From contig NZ_RBWU01000003.1 in the NCBI RefSeq assembly GCF_003634705.1, positions 62,001 through 126,000 of the forward strand: a stretch of 64,000 bases of DNA, written 5' to 3'. A model generated the notes under the pieces. It made no database searches. It worked only from the letters and a program-made list of their open reading frames with translations, and was not told the origin of the DNA. Positions 25,625 to 34,848 of the stretch are shown in pieces (within the stretch, counting starts at the first letter, position 1; every line of letters starts with the position of its first letter). The DNA is from Actinomadura pelletieri DSM 43383 (GTDB lineage: Bacteria > Actinomycetota > Actinomycetes > Streptosporangiales > Streptosporangiaceae). The position numbers and the translations under genes are program-made.

Positions 25625-26467
25625 ATGCGGCTTCATGTGGGGTGCGCGATGTGGGCCCATCCGCCATGGCAGGGGCGTTTCCTACCGCAGTCCGGGGAGC
25701 GCCTGCGCGCCTACGCGAGCTGGTGCAACGCGGTGGAGGGCAACACGACCTTCTACGCGACGCCGTCGAGGAGCACGGTGGAGTCGTGGGCGGAGCAGAC
25801 GGGGCCCGACTTCCGGTTCGTCGTGAAGCTCCCGAAGGCGATCACGCATGAGCGGCGGCTCGCGGACTTCGACGAGGAACTCCGGACGTTCCTCACCGCG
25901 ATGGAGCCGCTCGGACCACGGGCTCACGCGCTGTGGGTGCAGCTTCCGGGGTCGTTCGGCCCGGCGGATCTCGGGGCGCTCGCCGGGTTCCTGCGGCGTC
26001 TTCCGGCGGAGCACCGGTACGCCGTGGAAGTGCGTCACCGGGCGTTCTTCGAGGACGCGGGGAGCGCCCTCGACCTCGAACGGGTTCTCGGAGCGGCGGG
26101 AGCCGAGTGGGTGCCGTTCGACACGACCGTCTTCTTCCAGGGGCGGCCGAGCAGCGACGCCGAACGGGACGCGTGGACGAAGAAACCGCGTGTGCCGCGC
26201 CGTTCGGAGGCGCTCACCGACCGTCCCATCGTCCGGTACATCGGACGCGACGACACGACGCAGACGGTCGAAGGCTGGCGTTTCTGGGTCGGAAGAGTCG
26301 TCGACTGGCTCCGCGAGGGGCGTTCACCGACCTTCTTCGTCCACACACCGGACAACGCCGAGGCGCTGACGCTCGCCCGCCGCTTCCACGACGAGGTCAG
26401 GGAACGGCTTCCGGAGGTCGAACCCCTGCCCGAGCAGGAGCCGGTGGGCCCGCCGACTTTGTTCTGA
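25625..26467 (+). CDS. DUF72 (YecE-like) protein
   Basis: Protein of 280 aa with the DUF72 TIM-barrel-like pattern: VGCAMWAHPPWQGRF at the start, then NAVEGNTTFYATPS, FRFVVKLPKAITH, and the YAVEVRHRAFF strand. Family length is typically 230-300 aa and its biochemical role is not established. It is divergent from the protease gene across 83 nt and followed 84 nt later by the CBS-domain gene, so it may be first in a short plus-strand unit. Confidence 0.87.
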   Translation: MRLHVGCAMWAHPPWQGRFLPQSGERLRAYASWCNAVEGNTTFYATPSRSTVESWAEQTGPDFRFVVKLPKAITHERRLADFDEELRTFLTAMEPLGPRAHALWVQLPGSFGPADLGALAGFLRRLPAEHRYAVEVRHRAFFEDAGSALDLERVLGAAGAEWVPFDTTVFFQGRPSSDAERDAWTKKPRVPRRSEALTDRPIVRYIGRDDTTQTVEGWRFWVGRVVDWLREGRSPTFFVHTPDNAEALTLARRFHDEVRERLPEVEPLPEQEPVGPPTLF

Positions 26468-26551
26468 CGGTCGAAGACCGCCCACGCGAGGGTCAGAGCG
26501 GCACCGCCCGGGTAGGTGAAAGGGCGTCCTCACCGGAAGGAGAGACACGCC

Positions 26552-27151
26552 ATGCTGGTCCGGGAGGCCATGACCTCGCCCGTCGTGACGATTCCGCCGT
26601 CGGCCACCGTCCGGCAGGCCATCAGGGTCCTTCACGAGCACGACGTCACCGCCCTGCCCGTCGTGGACGAGTCGGGGCTCCTGGCGGGCATCGTCAGTGA
26701 GATGGACCTGCTTCAGGGCGTGCTCGAACGCGATCCGAGGGCGTTCGTCCGGCCCGTCGCGACCACGGGGAACCCGTCGCCGCGCCGGGTGGACGAGGTC
26801 ATGACCCGCGACGTGGAGATCGCCCGGCCCAACACCGACGTCGCCGTCCTCGCCGAGACGATGATGAAGAGGCGGATCCGGAGCGTGCCGGTGCTGGACG
26901 GTCACGACATCGTCGGCATCGTCAGCCGCCGCGACCTCATCGCCGTCCTGGCCCGCGACGACGCCCGCATCCGCGACGACGTGCTGGCCGCGATCGCCGA
27001 GTACGGGCCGGAGGGCGCCCACTGGGACGTGTCGGTGCGCGACGGCGCCGTCGAACTGCGCGGCCGCGCCGACCGGTCCGCGCGACGGGTCGCCGACGTC
27101 CTCGCCCGAGCCGTCCCCGGCGTCACCCACGTCTCCGTCCGGGACCCGTAG
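26552..27151 (+). CDS. Tandem CBS-domain protein with C-terminal BON domain
   Basis: Protein of 199 aa. The first CBS domain (about residues 3-58: MTSPVVTIPPSATVRQAI, ALPVVDESGLLAGIVSE) and second (about 77-130: VMTRDVEIARPNTDVAVL, SVPVLDGHDIVGIVSRRD) form a nucleotide-sensing pair. The C-terminal 60 residues (WDVSVRDGAVELRGRADRS) match a BON fold. The start at 26552 is set by AAGGAG; an ATG at 26516 would add 12 unrelated residues. CBS-BON proteins are common stress or dormancy proteins in actinomycetes. The adjacent convergent HU gene fits a stress context; that link is inference. Confidence 0.9.
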   Translation: MLVREAMTSPVVTIPPSATVRQAIRVLHEHDVTALPVVDESGLLAGIVSEMDLLQGVLERDPRAFVRPVATTGNPSPRRVDEVMTRDVEIARPNTDVAVLAETMMKRRIRSVPVLDGHDIVGIVSRRDLIAVLARDDARIRDDVLAAIAEYGPEGAHWDVSVRDGAVELRGRADRSARRVADVLARAVPGVTHVSVRDP

Positions 27152-27164
27152 GACGGGCGCGGCG

Positions 27165-27680
27165 TTACTTGGCGGCCTTGGCGCGGGCCTTGCCCTTGCC
27201 TTTGCCCTTGCCCGACTGCTTCTTCGCGGAGACGACCTCCGCCTTGGTCTTCTTCGGCGCCTTCTTCGGTTCCGCACCCTTCTTGGCCTTCTTCGCGCTG
27301 TTCTTGGCGCGCTTCGGCTTCTTGTCGGGCGCGGGCTCCACCACGACGCTCACCGTCGTTTCGGGCGCGGCGGACGCCGCCACGGCCGCCGGTTCGGCGG
27401 GGACATTCGCGGCGACGCGGTTCCGGAACGTCTGCCCGGATCGGAACCGGGGCACCTCGGCGGCGGGAACCTCGATCGGCAGGCCGGTACGCGGGTTGCG
27501 CGCGCTCCGGGCCGACCGGGCCAGCCGGTCGAACGTCCCGAATCCGGTGATGGTGACACGCTCCCCGGCGGACACCCGTTCCATCACGGTCTCGACAACG
27601 GCGTCCACGTGCCGGCGGGCGTCCGCCTCGTCGCTTCCCGCGCGTTCCGCCACGGCCCTGACCAGTTCGCTGCGGTTCAT
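27165..27680 (-). CDS. HU-family nucleoid protein with lysine-rich tail (HupB-like)
   Basis: DNA-binding protein of 171 aa. Residues 1-90 are a canonical HU/IHF domain (MNRSELVRAVAERAG, VTITGFGTFDRLARSARSAR, then ARNPRTG in the DNA-binding arm). A Lys/Ala/Gly-rich tail of about 60 residues follows, with repeats such as KKAPKK and KGKGKGKARAKAAK, resembling mycobacterial HupB/MDP1 and eukaryotic H1 tails. Family members compact DNA and the tail is a usual site of acetylation. A GGAGGACG Shine-Dalgarno precedes the ATG. The gene ends 14 nt from the convergent CBS gene. Confidence 0.92.
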   Translation of the reverse strand: MNRSELVRAVAERAGSDEADARRHVDAVVETVMERVSAGERVTITGFGTFDRLARSARSARNPRTGLPIEVPAAEVPRFRSGQTFRNRVAANVPAEPAAVAASAAPETTVSVVVEPAPDKKPKRAKNSAKKAKKGAEPKKAPKKTKAEVVSAKKQSGKGKGKGKARAKAAK

Positions 27681-27841
27681 GCGACACGTCCTCCACTGAT
27701 CTGATATGTAACGGACAGCGTAGACCTGCGCGAAGATCCCGACGCGGAAATCCGTCCCGGTTTCAGCGTGTCTTTCGTCCGGCGGTTTCCATTGGACGGA
27801 AGGGCCTTCACGCCACCTCTCTCCACCGGAAGGATCCCGCC

Positions 27842-29329
27842 ATGAGCGATCGTCACCACGGCATGAACGTCGAGGCGGTCACCACCTCCGGCGCGGTGCG
27901 CGGTGTCCGGGAGGACGGCCTCGCCGTCTTCCGCGGGATCCCGTTCGCTCGTCCGCCCGTGGGCGCGCTCCGTTTCGCCGCGCCCGAACCGCCCGAGCCG
28001 TGGGACGGCGTCCGCACGTGCACCGCGTTCGGCCCTCCCCCACCGCAGTCGGCCGCGTTCGGGCTCCCCACAGAGCAGGCGTCCGGTGACGACTGGCTGA
28101 CCTGCAACGTCTGGACGCCGGACCCGTCGGCGTCCCTCCCGGTCATGGTGTGGATCCACGGCGGCGCCTACCTTTTCGGGCACTCCGCCGAACCCGCCTA
28201 CGACGGCGCCCTCCTGTCCCGGGAGGGCGGCGTCGTCGTGGTGACGCTCAACTACCGCGTGGGCATGGAGGGGTTCGGGCAGATCGAGGACGCCCCCGCC
28301 AACCGCGGCCTGCTCGACCAGATCGCGGCGTTGACCTGGGTTCAGGACAACATCGCGGCGTTCGGCGGTGACCCGGATGCCGTCACCGTCTTCGGCGAGT
28401 CCGCGGGCGCCGGATCGATCGCCGCGCTCCTCGTGATGCCGCGCGCGTCCGGGCTGTTCCACCGGGCCATCGCGCAGAGCGTCCCCGGCACCTACTTCTC
28501 CCGGGCGCTCGCCGACGACATCGGCGCCGCGATCTCCGCGGAGGCGGGCGCCCGCCCCGTCCGGCAAGACCTCGCCGCGGTCGCCCCCGACCGCCTCGCC
28601 AAGGCGATGGACGCGGTCGCCAACACCATGGCCGGACGGACCCGCTGGGGACTGGTCCCCCACACCTCGGTTCCCTTCTCCCCGGTCGTGGACGGCGACG
28701 TGCTGCCCGGAACCCCGTGGGAGGAGCTCGCCACCGGAGTCGCCCGCGACATCCCACTGATCGTCGGGCACAACCGTGACGAGTTCCGGTTCTTCACCGC
28801 CATGTCCGGCCTCCTCGGTCGGATCACCGACGAGCAGGCGTCCATGGCGGTGCGTCTCTTCGCCCCGGACCCCTCGGCCTACCGGAACGCCTTTCCGGAC
28901 GCCTCCCCGGAGACGCTGTTCGAACGCGTCCGGGGCGACTGGCTGTTCCGCATGCCGAGCGCGCACCTCGCCGAGGCGCACGCCGCCGCGGGCGGCCGTG
29001 CCCACCTGTACGAACTGACCTGGCAGGCTCCCGAACTCGGCGCCTGCCATGTGCTGGACGTCCCGCTGGTGTGGGGCAACCTCACCGGGGGCATCGCCGA
29101 CCTCCTCCTCGCCGGCGTCCACGACGCGGCCGCCGAACTCTCGGCGACGATCCGTCCCGCCTGGACGGCCTTCGCGTCCTCCGGCGAACCGGGGTGGCCC
29201 GCGTACGAACCGTCCCGCCGCCTCACCCGCGTGCTCGACCTCCCACCCGACGTCGCCCCCTACCCGGAGGAAACGTCCCGCGCACTCTGGTCAAAGCACA
29301 CGTTCGAGGCCCTGCCCCTCCTCCCCTGA
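27842..29329 (+). CDS. Type B carboxylesterase
   Basis: Alpha/beta hydrolase of 495 aa in the PnbA/cholinesterase-like family. It shows the oxyanion-hole motif HGGAY (106-110), the nucleophile Ser187 in FGESAGAGS, a likely acid in VGHNRDEF, and the catalytic His in GACHVLDVPLVWG near 402. There is no signal peptide, so it is probably cytoplasmic. A GGAAGGATCC Shine-Dalgarno is properly spaced. It is divergent from the HU gene across 160 nt. Substrates are carboxyl esters, otherwise unknown. Confidence 0.92.
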   Translation: MSDRHHGMNVEAVTTSGAVRGVREDGLAVFRGIPFARPPVGALRFAAPEPPEPWDGVRTCTAFGPPPPQSAAFGLPTEQASGDDWLTCNVWTPDPSASLPVMVWIHGGAYLFGHSAEPAYDGALLSREGGVVVVTLNYRVGMEGFGQIEDAPANRGLLDQIAALTWVQDNIAAFGGDPDAVTVFGESAGAGSIAALLVMPRASGLFHRAIAQSVPGTYFSRALADDIGAAISAEAGARPVRQDLAAVAPDRLAKAMDAVANTMAGRTRWGLVPHTSVPFSPVVDGDVLPGTPWEELATGVARDIPLIVGHNRDEFRFFTAMSGLLGRITDEQASMAVRLFAPDPSAYRNAFPDASPETLFERVRGDWLFRMPSAHLAEAHAAAGGRAHLYELTWQAPELGACHVLDVPLVWGNLTGGIADLLLAGVHDAAAELSATIRPAWTAFASSGEPGWPAYEPSRRLTRVLDLPPDVAPYPEETSRALWSKHTFEALPLLP

Positions 29330-29611
29330 CCGGCCACGTTCGCCCAGTTCCACAGGCCGGCACTCCAAGGAGACGCTCGGCCGTACGCAATCGCGTCCGA
29401 ACGTAGGGCTGCCGAAGAAGTCGCCGTCACGTACTCATCGCCGAACCGTCCCCTCACGACCACCCCCGAACCCACCCAAACACCGCCTCCCCGACCTACG
29501 CGGCGCAGGACGACGGGGACGCCGTCACCGGTCGCAGCGCCAGGAGTGTCGGCCACGCCGGTTAGTCTCGAAACCGGCATGCCGTCCCGGCCACCGAACG
29601 AGGGAAAGCTG

Positions 29612-29968
29612 ATGATTGAGAAGGACGTCACATCGCAGATAAGGGAGATCTGCCTTTCGTTGCCAGAGGTAACCGAAAAACCTTTCGGAGGGCACACAGC
29701 GCCCGCCTTCCGAGTCCGCGACAAGCTCTTCGTGATGACCAGCGAGGACGGACTCTCGATGACGTTCAAGGCGGCGCCGGGCGTTCAGGAGGCCCTCGTC
29801 GCCGAGGCCCCCGAGCGCTTCTTCGTCCCGAAGTACGTCGGCAGCAAGGGATGGGTGGGCGCACGCCTCGACGTCGACCACGACTGGGACGAAATGTCCG
29901 AACTCATCGAGGACAGCTACCGCCTCATCGCCCCAAAGCGCCTGACAACCCTCCTGGACCAGCGGTAA
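29612..29968 (+). CDS. YjbR/MmcQ family protein
   Basis: Protein of 118 aa with the YjbR fold: ICLSLPEVTEKPFGGHTAPAF, then FRVRDKLFVMTSEDGLSMTF and YVGSKGWVGARLD. The family is a CyaY-like alpha/beta protein once called DNA-binding; its real function is unclear. The start at 29612 follows GAGGGAAAGCTG; an upstream ATG at 29546 has no family support. Unusually, its last codons are the beginning of a 253-bp segment that is repeated directly downstream. Confidence 0.87.
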   Translation: MIEKDVTSQIREICLSLPEVTEKPFGGHTAPAFRVRDKLFVMTSEDGLSMTFKAAPGVQEALVAEAPERFFVPKYVGSKGWVGARLDVDHDWDEMSELIEDSYRLIAPKRLTTLLDQR

Positions 29969-30414
29969 CTCCACCCCACGACCAGCCACCGCCCGGCCTC
30001 CTACGCTCCGCGACGCCCTCGCTCACCCGGTGGCACAGCAGCCATGGCGACCGCGCATGGGCCTGCCGCCCTAGGCCCCCGCGCTGCGGATCCTTCAGAA
30101 CAGGCACTCGGTCTCAGGTACACGCCCGTCCATCGCCCACGCGACAGGGATTGAGCAGCTCAAGGACAGCTACCGCCTTATCCCCAAAACGCCTGGCAAC
30201 CCTCCTAGACCAGCGGTAACTCCACCCCACGACCAGCCACCGCCCGGCCTCCTACGCTCCGCGACGCCCTCGCTCACCCGGTGGCACAGCAGCCATGGCG
30301 ACCGCGGATGGGCCTGCCGCCCCAGGCGCCCGCGCTGCGGATCCTTCAGAACAGGCACTCGGTCTCAGGTACACGCCCGTCCATCGCCCACGCGACAGGG
30401 ATTGAGCAGCTCGA
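29911..30414. repeat. Tandem duplication (2 x about 252 bp) starting inside the YjbR gene
   Basis: Copy 1 is 29911-30163 and copy 2 is 30164-30414, about 95% identical by eye, with a 2-bp deletion and scattered substitutions in copy 2. The unit begins in the YjbR codons for DSYRLIAPKR, includes its stop, and ends at the CAGGGATTGAGCAGCTC segment. A third copy seems to start (GAGGAC) and then diverges. Copy 2 therefore carries a dead duplicate of the gene's C-terminus. Confidence 0.9.
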
Positions 30415-30416
30415 GG

Positions 30417-31032
30417 ACCGGCAGCGTGGTCTGCGCCGACAGCGACCCGATCGCGATGAACGGGCATCGCGACGGAATTTCGGTCCTGGCGAACGGCACC
30501 GGGGCTGGCAGCAGCGTCACCGCTAACCACGTCAGCGCATTCGGTCATGTCTCGGTCCACGGCAATGATGCGTCGCGAGAAGTGCCCAACACTTACGCAC
30601 AACGCTACACCGACCCATCATCGCGTACCCACCCGCAGACGAGATCCCACCATCGGTGACACTTCAGTTGCGGATATGAGAAAGGTTACCGCTCGCCGTT
30701 TCAGGCGATGCGGATTTCCGAAAAAGGGGTCACCGAGGCGACGACGGGCAACAATGGACAATTCTGGTCGTAGACCAAATACCACACCGTTGGCCGGATT
30801 GGGTCATTGAGCTGACACGCGACCCTCAAGCAAGCATTATCAAAGCACTCCGACTGATCGCCATTTCAGTCGCGACTTGATCCTGGTTGCAAAAAGTCCC
30901 ACGAATTGTCTTTACATGCACACCCCACCACAGGGCTCCTACCAGTGCATTCTCGTAGTCGTGGCACCCCTCGCAACCCCCGAAATGCCGTCGACGCCAA
31001 ACCGGCTCGCCGGCGGCGAAAGGTGGACGAAC
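30417..31032. other. Intergenic region with a possible coding remnant
   Basis: About 600 nt. From 30423 to about 30585 the plus strand reads CADSDPIAMNGHRDG then ISVLANGTGAGSSVTANHVS with high third-position GC, suggesting a gene remnant of unknown family joined to the repeat end. The rest, especially 30590-31000, is AT-richer and probably contains the promoter of the protease gene. Confidence 0.3.
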
Positions 31033-32091
31033 GTGAACCGTGGAATGCGCCCCAAATGCTCGACGATTTCCCTGCTGAGCACCACGGCGTTGATCATGCT
31101 CCCGGCGTTGGGAAACGTTCAGGCGGCGGCCGAGACCCGGGTGGCGCCCCCCGGCCAGGAGCTCGCACTCCGCCAGACAGCGCTCGCCGACCGGATCACC
31201 GGACGGCTCGGCCCCCGGCATGCGGGCTCCTACGTCGATGGCGCGGGGAACCTCGTCATCAATGTCACCGACGCGGCCGCCGCGCGTCAGGTCACGGCCG
31301 CCGGAGCGCGGGCGCGCCTCGTCGCCCACGGCATCCGGCCGCTGACCGATACGAAGAACAAGCTCGACCGGCTCGCCGGGACCTCCGGAACGACGGGCCT
31401 CGTCTGGGGTGTCGACGTCGTCTCCAACACCGTCGTCATCGACGTGCCGAAGACCGACAACGACGCCGCGACCATGGCATTCGTGAAGCGCGCACGGGCG
31501 ATGGCGCAGTTCGTCCGGGTTCGGCGGGTGGCGGCGGCGCCGCGTCTGATCGCCGGGCCCGGCGACGCGATCCTCGCCAACATCGGACGCTGCTCGATGT
31601 CGGTGATCGCCGTCCGCGGCGGGACGGAGTTCGTCGTCACCGCCGGGCACTGCGCGAAGAACGCAACGAACTGGACGACCGGCGACGGCCAGACGCTCGG
31701 CACCCATGAGATCAACAGCTTCCCCGGCGACGACTACGGCACCATCCGGGTGACCAACCCCGCGCTCTACAACCACAACGCCCAACTCACCGCGCTCGCA
31801 CGGCCGGAGGTCGGCACCCCGATCCAGAAGAAGGGATCGACGACCGGCACCACGACCGGGACCATCATCGGCTATGAACGCACGGTGAACTATCCGGAGG
31901 GCGCGGTCGGCGAGCTGATCGAGACCGATGCCTGCGCCCAGCCGGGCGACAGCGGCGGCTCACTCGAGGCCGGCACCCTCGCCGTCGGGATCGTCTCCGG
32001 CGGCACGTCCGGCGGCTGCGGCGGCAACTTCCGGTCGTTCTTCCAGGGGTTGGGCGAGCTGTTCTACTGGCAGACCCTCACCCTGAAGTAG
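31033..32091 (+). CDS. Secreted S1 family (streptogrisin-like) serine protease
   Basis: Pre-pro-protease of 352 aa from a GTG start with AGGTGG six nt upstream; an in-frame ATG at 30877 lies in non-coding-like sequence. A signal peptide covers about residues 1-33 (ISLLSTTALIMLPALGNVQA with cleavage near AAA-E). The propeptide and chymotrypsin-fold domain follow, with catalytic His206 (VTAGHCA), Asp234 (PGDDYGTI) and Ser307 (QPGDSGGSLE). It shares design and motifs with the protease at 24444-25541 (including VNYPEG and GSTTG strands), so the two are paralogues. It is exported by Sec and acts outside the cell. Confidence 0.92.
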   Translation: MNRGMRPKCSTISLLSTTALIMLPALGNVQAAAETRVAPPGQELALRQTALADRITGRLGPRHAGSYVDGAGNLVINVTDAAAARQVTAAGARARLVAHGIRPLTDTKNKLDRLAGTSGTTGLVWGVDVVSNTVVIDVPKTDNDAATMAFVKRARAMAQFVRVRRVAAAPRLIAGPGDAILANIGRCSMSVIAVRGGTEFVVTAGHCAKNATNWTTGDGQTLGTHEINSFPGDDYGTIRVTNPALYNHNAQLTALARPEVGTPIQKKGSTTGTTTGTIIGYERTVNYPEGAVGELIETDACAQPGDSGGSLEAGTLAVGIVSGGTSGGCGGNFRSFFQGLGELFYWQTLTLK

Positions 32092-32103
32092 GGCCGACGG
32101 CGC

Positions 32104-32138
32104 GTGCGGGGCTCCCAAACCGTTCGGGCGCCCCACAC
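32104..32138 (+). terminator. Terminator after protease gene
   Basis: GTGCGGGGCTCCC / GGGCGCCCCACAC, a 13-bp stem with two mismatches and a 9-nt loop, 13 nt after the protease stop. Confidence 0.6.
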
Positions 32139-32142
32139 ACGG

Positions 32143-33025
32143 TTACGGGTGCACCACCTTCGCGTACCCGTCCATGCCTCCGGCGAAGTCGAACACACCA
32201 AAGGGTTCGTCGCCGACGATCCAAGCGTCACGCCCGAACGTGACCACGAACGCGTCACCGGGACCACGCGCCTCCTCACCGCCGTCCCGCATGCGAACCC
32301 GGATCGTGCCTGGACGATGTAGCCCTTCGATGCACCCCGCACAGGGTGCCCGCGATGTCGCACAGCGGCCCCGACCGCCTCCGGCCGGGCCGGATCATCG
32401 CCCTGGCGAACACCAACCCGTCACCTGAAAGACCTCCCGATAGCCCTTCATAAATCACACCGCTCCTCGGACATGTCGATCGCTTGATCTCCACAAGTAG
32501 CAGGTACCAGCGGTATCGGTCTCGCCTGCGAACCGCCCACGCGGCCCGTGTCATAGCCGTCGTGGTGCACCTCGCCCAGGCCTGTGCCCGCGACATCGCA
32601 TAGCGACTCCTACCAACGCCAGCCGGGCCGGATCATCGACCTGGCGAACACCAACCCGGCATCCGGAGGACCCCTGAAGCCACTTCGGGAAGTCGCGCCG
32701 CTCCTCGGGCTTGTCGAACCTCTTGACCTCCAACATGCAACGGATACCAGTGGTGACGGTCTTGGCATGGGGAAGCCTCCAGGCGGCCGGGCCGCAGCCG
32801 TTGTGGTGCACTTCGCACAGGTCGGTGCCCGCGGCATCGCGCGGCGACTCCGTCCAGCGCTGGCCTGACGAATACCGCCTTCGAACACCAAGCTCAGCAT
32901 CTGACGGATCTCCAGACGCCTCTTCGGGAAGCCGCGCCGCTCCTCAGGCTTGTCGATGCTCTTGATCTCCAGCAAGAGGCGGGGACCGGAGGTGACTGTC
33001 TCGGTATGAGAAACGCCCCAGGTGG
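32143..33025 (-). pseudogene. Cupin gene relic with internally triplicated segment
   Basis: The 3' end (32143 upward, minus strand) reads cleanly as a cupin C-terminus: RVRMRDGGEEARGPGDAF, then GRDAWIVGDEPFGVFDF, ending VVHP and a stop. A one-base deletion near 32325 breaks the frame with KGYIVQ just before it. Upstream, instead of one N-terminal half, there are three decayed copies encoding variants of LEVKRFDKPEERRDFPK, followed by a RPGWRW-like segment. That is the N-terminal half of small actinomycete cupins of about 120-130 aa. Each copy has its own frameshifts, so no functional product is possible. Confidence 0.8.
32345..33025. repeat. Three imperfect direct repeats of about 240 bp
   Basis: Copies begin at 32345, 32583 and 32824, each marked by a GTGCCCGCG start. 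All contain the block GCCGCTCCTCGG(A/G)C(T)TGTCGA or close variants. Periods are 238 and 241 bp; identity is roughly 65-80% by eye. The third copy is truncated near 33025. They repeat the 5' part of the cupin relic. Confidence 0.8.
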
Positions 33026-33374
33026 CCGGGCACCGAAAACGAACTCGGTGTTCCGCCTGGGCGGGCGTCCACCGAACAGGGCGTGGTAGCGGTCCGGAGT
33101 AGGGCGGCGCGGTGGGAACGTGTCTGGTTGAACACTTCGGCCGGTAGGTCGGCTGGCTGCAGAACATCGTCGTCGGCACGATCAGGAGGTCGGGTCTTTG
33201 CTCGTCGGGTTGGCCAGCGGTCGGCGTCCGTTCGACGAGCCGGCGCAACGGGACGGCGACGGCCGGGACATCGGTGCTCGGTTCCAACCGGACCGCGTCC
33301 GGCAGCGCCGTCCAGGAGGTCGGCTGGTTCTCCAGCACGGTTGCCTTGGCCGTGGCCTGGGGGCTGCTGCCGTG
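33026..33374. other. Interval without a supported gene
   Basis: About 350 nt between the cupin relic and the DUF559 gene. One minus-strand frame stays open but has no recognisable family and no start context. It may be the disrupted 5' flank of the cupin gene. Confidence 0.35.
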
Positions 33375-34296
33375 TTAGATCGTGGGGCGGCGAGTGAGGT
33401 GGGTCAGGCGGGTGGCTATGCGGTCCATGGTGGCGTGGTCGGGGGTCCAGCCCCGTTGGAGTAGCGCGGTCAGAAGGGCCTGCAGGTATGGCGCCGGGCG
33501 GCTGAGGAATTCTTTTGTCACGGGAATGATCTCCCATCCCATTTCCTTGGTCAGCCAGGCCCGGCGGCTCGTGTCGTGTGCGCGGGATTTCGGGCCGGTG
33601 TGGTGGCGTTCGCCGTCGTATTCGAGGCCGACGCGGTGGTCCGGATAGCCGAGGTCGATGTAGAGGCGGCGGCCTGTCGGGCCTGCCACCGGCACTTGTG
33701 TGCGCGGGCGCGGGAAGCCGCATCGCACCACGGCCACACGGGTCCAGCTCTCGCCGGGGGACGCCGCGCCGCGGTCGCTGAGGCGGACGGCCTCGCGTAG
33801 GCGCTTATTGCCTCGGTAGCCGGGAAGGGTCCGGGTCATCGCGGTGAGTTCGTCGGTGGTCACCCCTCGCCGGAGGAACTGGTCGAGCGCCGCCACCGCC
33901 TCGTGGCGGGGAAGCCAGCGGGCGCAGTCCAATGCCGTGCGTGAAAGGGAGGTCAGCCGCACGCCCGACTTCTCCGTGACGTGGTCGGCGCGCAGTTGCA
34001 CGTGTTCCGCGGTAACCGGTGAGGGTGGGGTCCCGGAGGTGGGGGGGAGTGATGAGTTCGACGTCCCAGTCGGCCTCCGTCACACCCGGGGGCAGGACGT
34101 CGAGGCCCCAGATCCAGGCGGCGGTGCGGCGTGCCACGACCGCGTTCCGTGGGAGGAGGCCGCTCAGCGCGGCGGCCCGGGTGTGGAGGGGCGCTCCCCT
34201 GACCGGGACGAAGAAGACGCCGTCCCCGACGTGGACGACCGACTCGCCGGGTGTTCGCTTTCGGGTGTCGCGGAAACCGCTCATGTGTTCGATCAT
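33375..34296 (-). pseudogene. DUF559 nuclease-like / AbiEi-type protein, frameshifted
   Basis: Two minus-strand frames join into one protein of about 305 aa. The N-terminal part (34296 to about 34010: VHVGDGVFFVPVRGAPLHTR, AAWIWGLDVLPPG) runs to LTGYRG. The C-terminal part then begins EHVQLRADHVTEKSGVRLT in another frame and ends with a Vsr-like DUF559 nuclease domain (RRLYIDLGYPDHRVGLEYDG, then ERHHTGP). One extra base at about 34008 accounts for the break. The nuclease core residues (D in IDLGYP, E-Y-D) are intact. It is either a recent pseudogene or a sequencing error. Such proteins are widespread in actinomycetes and resemble type IV antitoxin-like/endonuclease fusions. Confidence 0.78.
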
Positions 34297-34524
34297 GCAT
34301 CTTGGTCGTTTCCCGGGAGGGGCATCGAGAGAATGTGGATAACTCTCTGATCGCCGTGGGAGCGGTAAGTCCGGGCCGCCCGCGCGGGTGGTCGCGAGGG
34401 CGCCTGATCACTGTGATCGCGGCCGCCGCCGCGGAAGTGGCTGAACGAACAGGTTGCTGGGTAGATAGTGGATTGTGTCTGGAGGGCTGGTTAATCGACG
34501 GTCTCGGGCGCCGGAGCGGCTGGT

Positions 34525-34821
34525 ATGGGCAGCGAAGACCGTGCGCTGCCGCTGAAGGCGCGGCGGAGCCGGGAGGCGGTCCCCGCCGCCGGGCCGCCGG
34601 ACGATCTCGGGGAGCATCGGCGTGAGACCGAGGAGTACGCGCGTCAGGCGATGGTCTCCTCGGCGCGCGCCCATGACCGGGCCGCGGTGTTGCTGGAACG
34701 GATGGCCATCGCCCACCCGGACGAGGCGGACGCGCATCTGCAGTCGGCCGCCCGGCACCGCAGGTGGGCGGAGAACGACCGGAGACTGGCGGAGAAGCAC
34801 GCACCCGGCGACGATCAATGA
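34525..34821 (+). CDS. Small helical hypothetical protein, 98 aa
   Basis: I do not recognise it. The sequence is hydrophilic and mostly helical (HRRETEEYARQAMVSSARAH, then LLERMAIAHPDEADAHLQSA), with no signal peptide, TM or cysteine. It resembles short actinomycete proteins of tandem alpha-hairpins. A GGAG sits 11 nt before the ATG. It is 27 nt upstream of the next gene on the same strand, so they probably form a pair. Confidence 0.55.
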   Translation: MGSEDRALPLKARRSREAVPAAGPPDDLGEHRRETEEYARQAMVSSARAHDRAAVLLERMAIAHPDEADAHLQSAARHRRWAENDRRLAEKHAPGDDQ

Positions 34822-34848
34822 TCCGATGCCGTCGAGGACGGGAAGAAC

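Noticed and set aside
27165..27350. Repetitive Lys/Ala codon tract as a nucleotide repeat element
   Set aside because: It is the low-complexity tail of the HU-family protein.
30423..30585. Possible chaplin-like or secreted peptide gene
   Set aside because: Codon bias is suggestive, but there is no start, signal peptide or cysteine pattern, and the frame runs out of the duplicated segment; kept only as a possible remnant.
32345..33025. Direct repeats considered as a CRISPR array
   Set aside because: Units are about 240 bp, degenerate and contiguous, with no short repeat/spacer alternation; they translate to cupin fragments. No CRISPR array was seen anywhere in the window.
33026..33374. Minus-strand open frame continuing upstream of the cupin repeats
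   Set aside because: No domain is recognisable and no start context; it may be only the flank of the relic.
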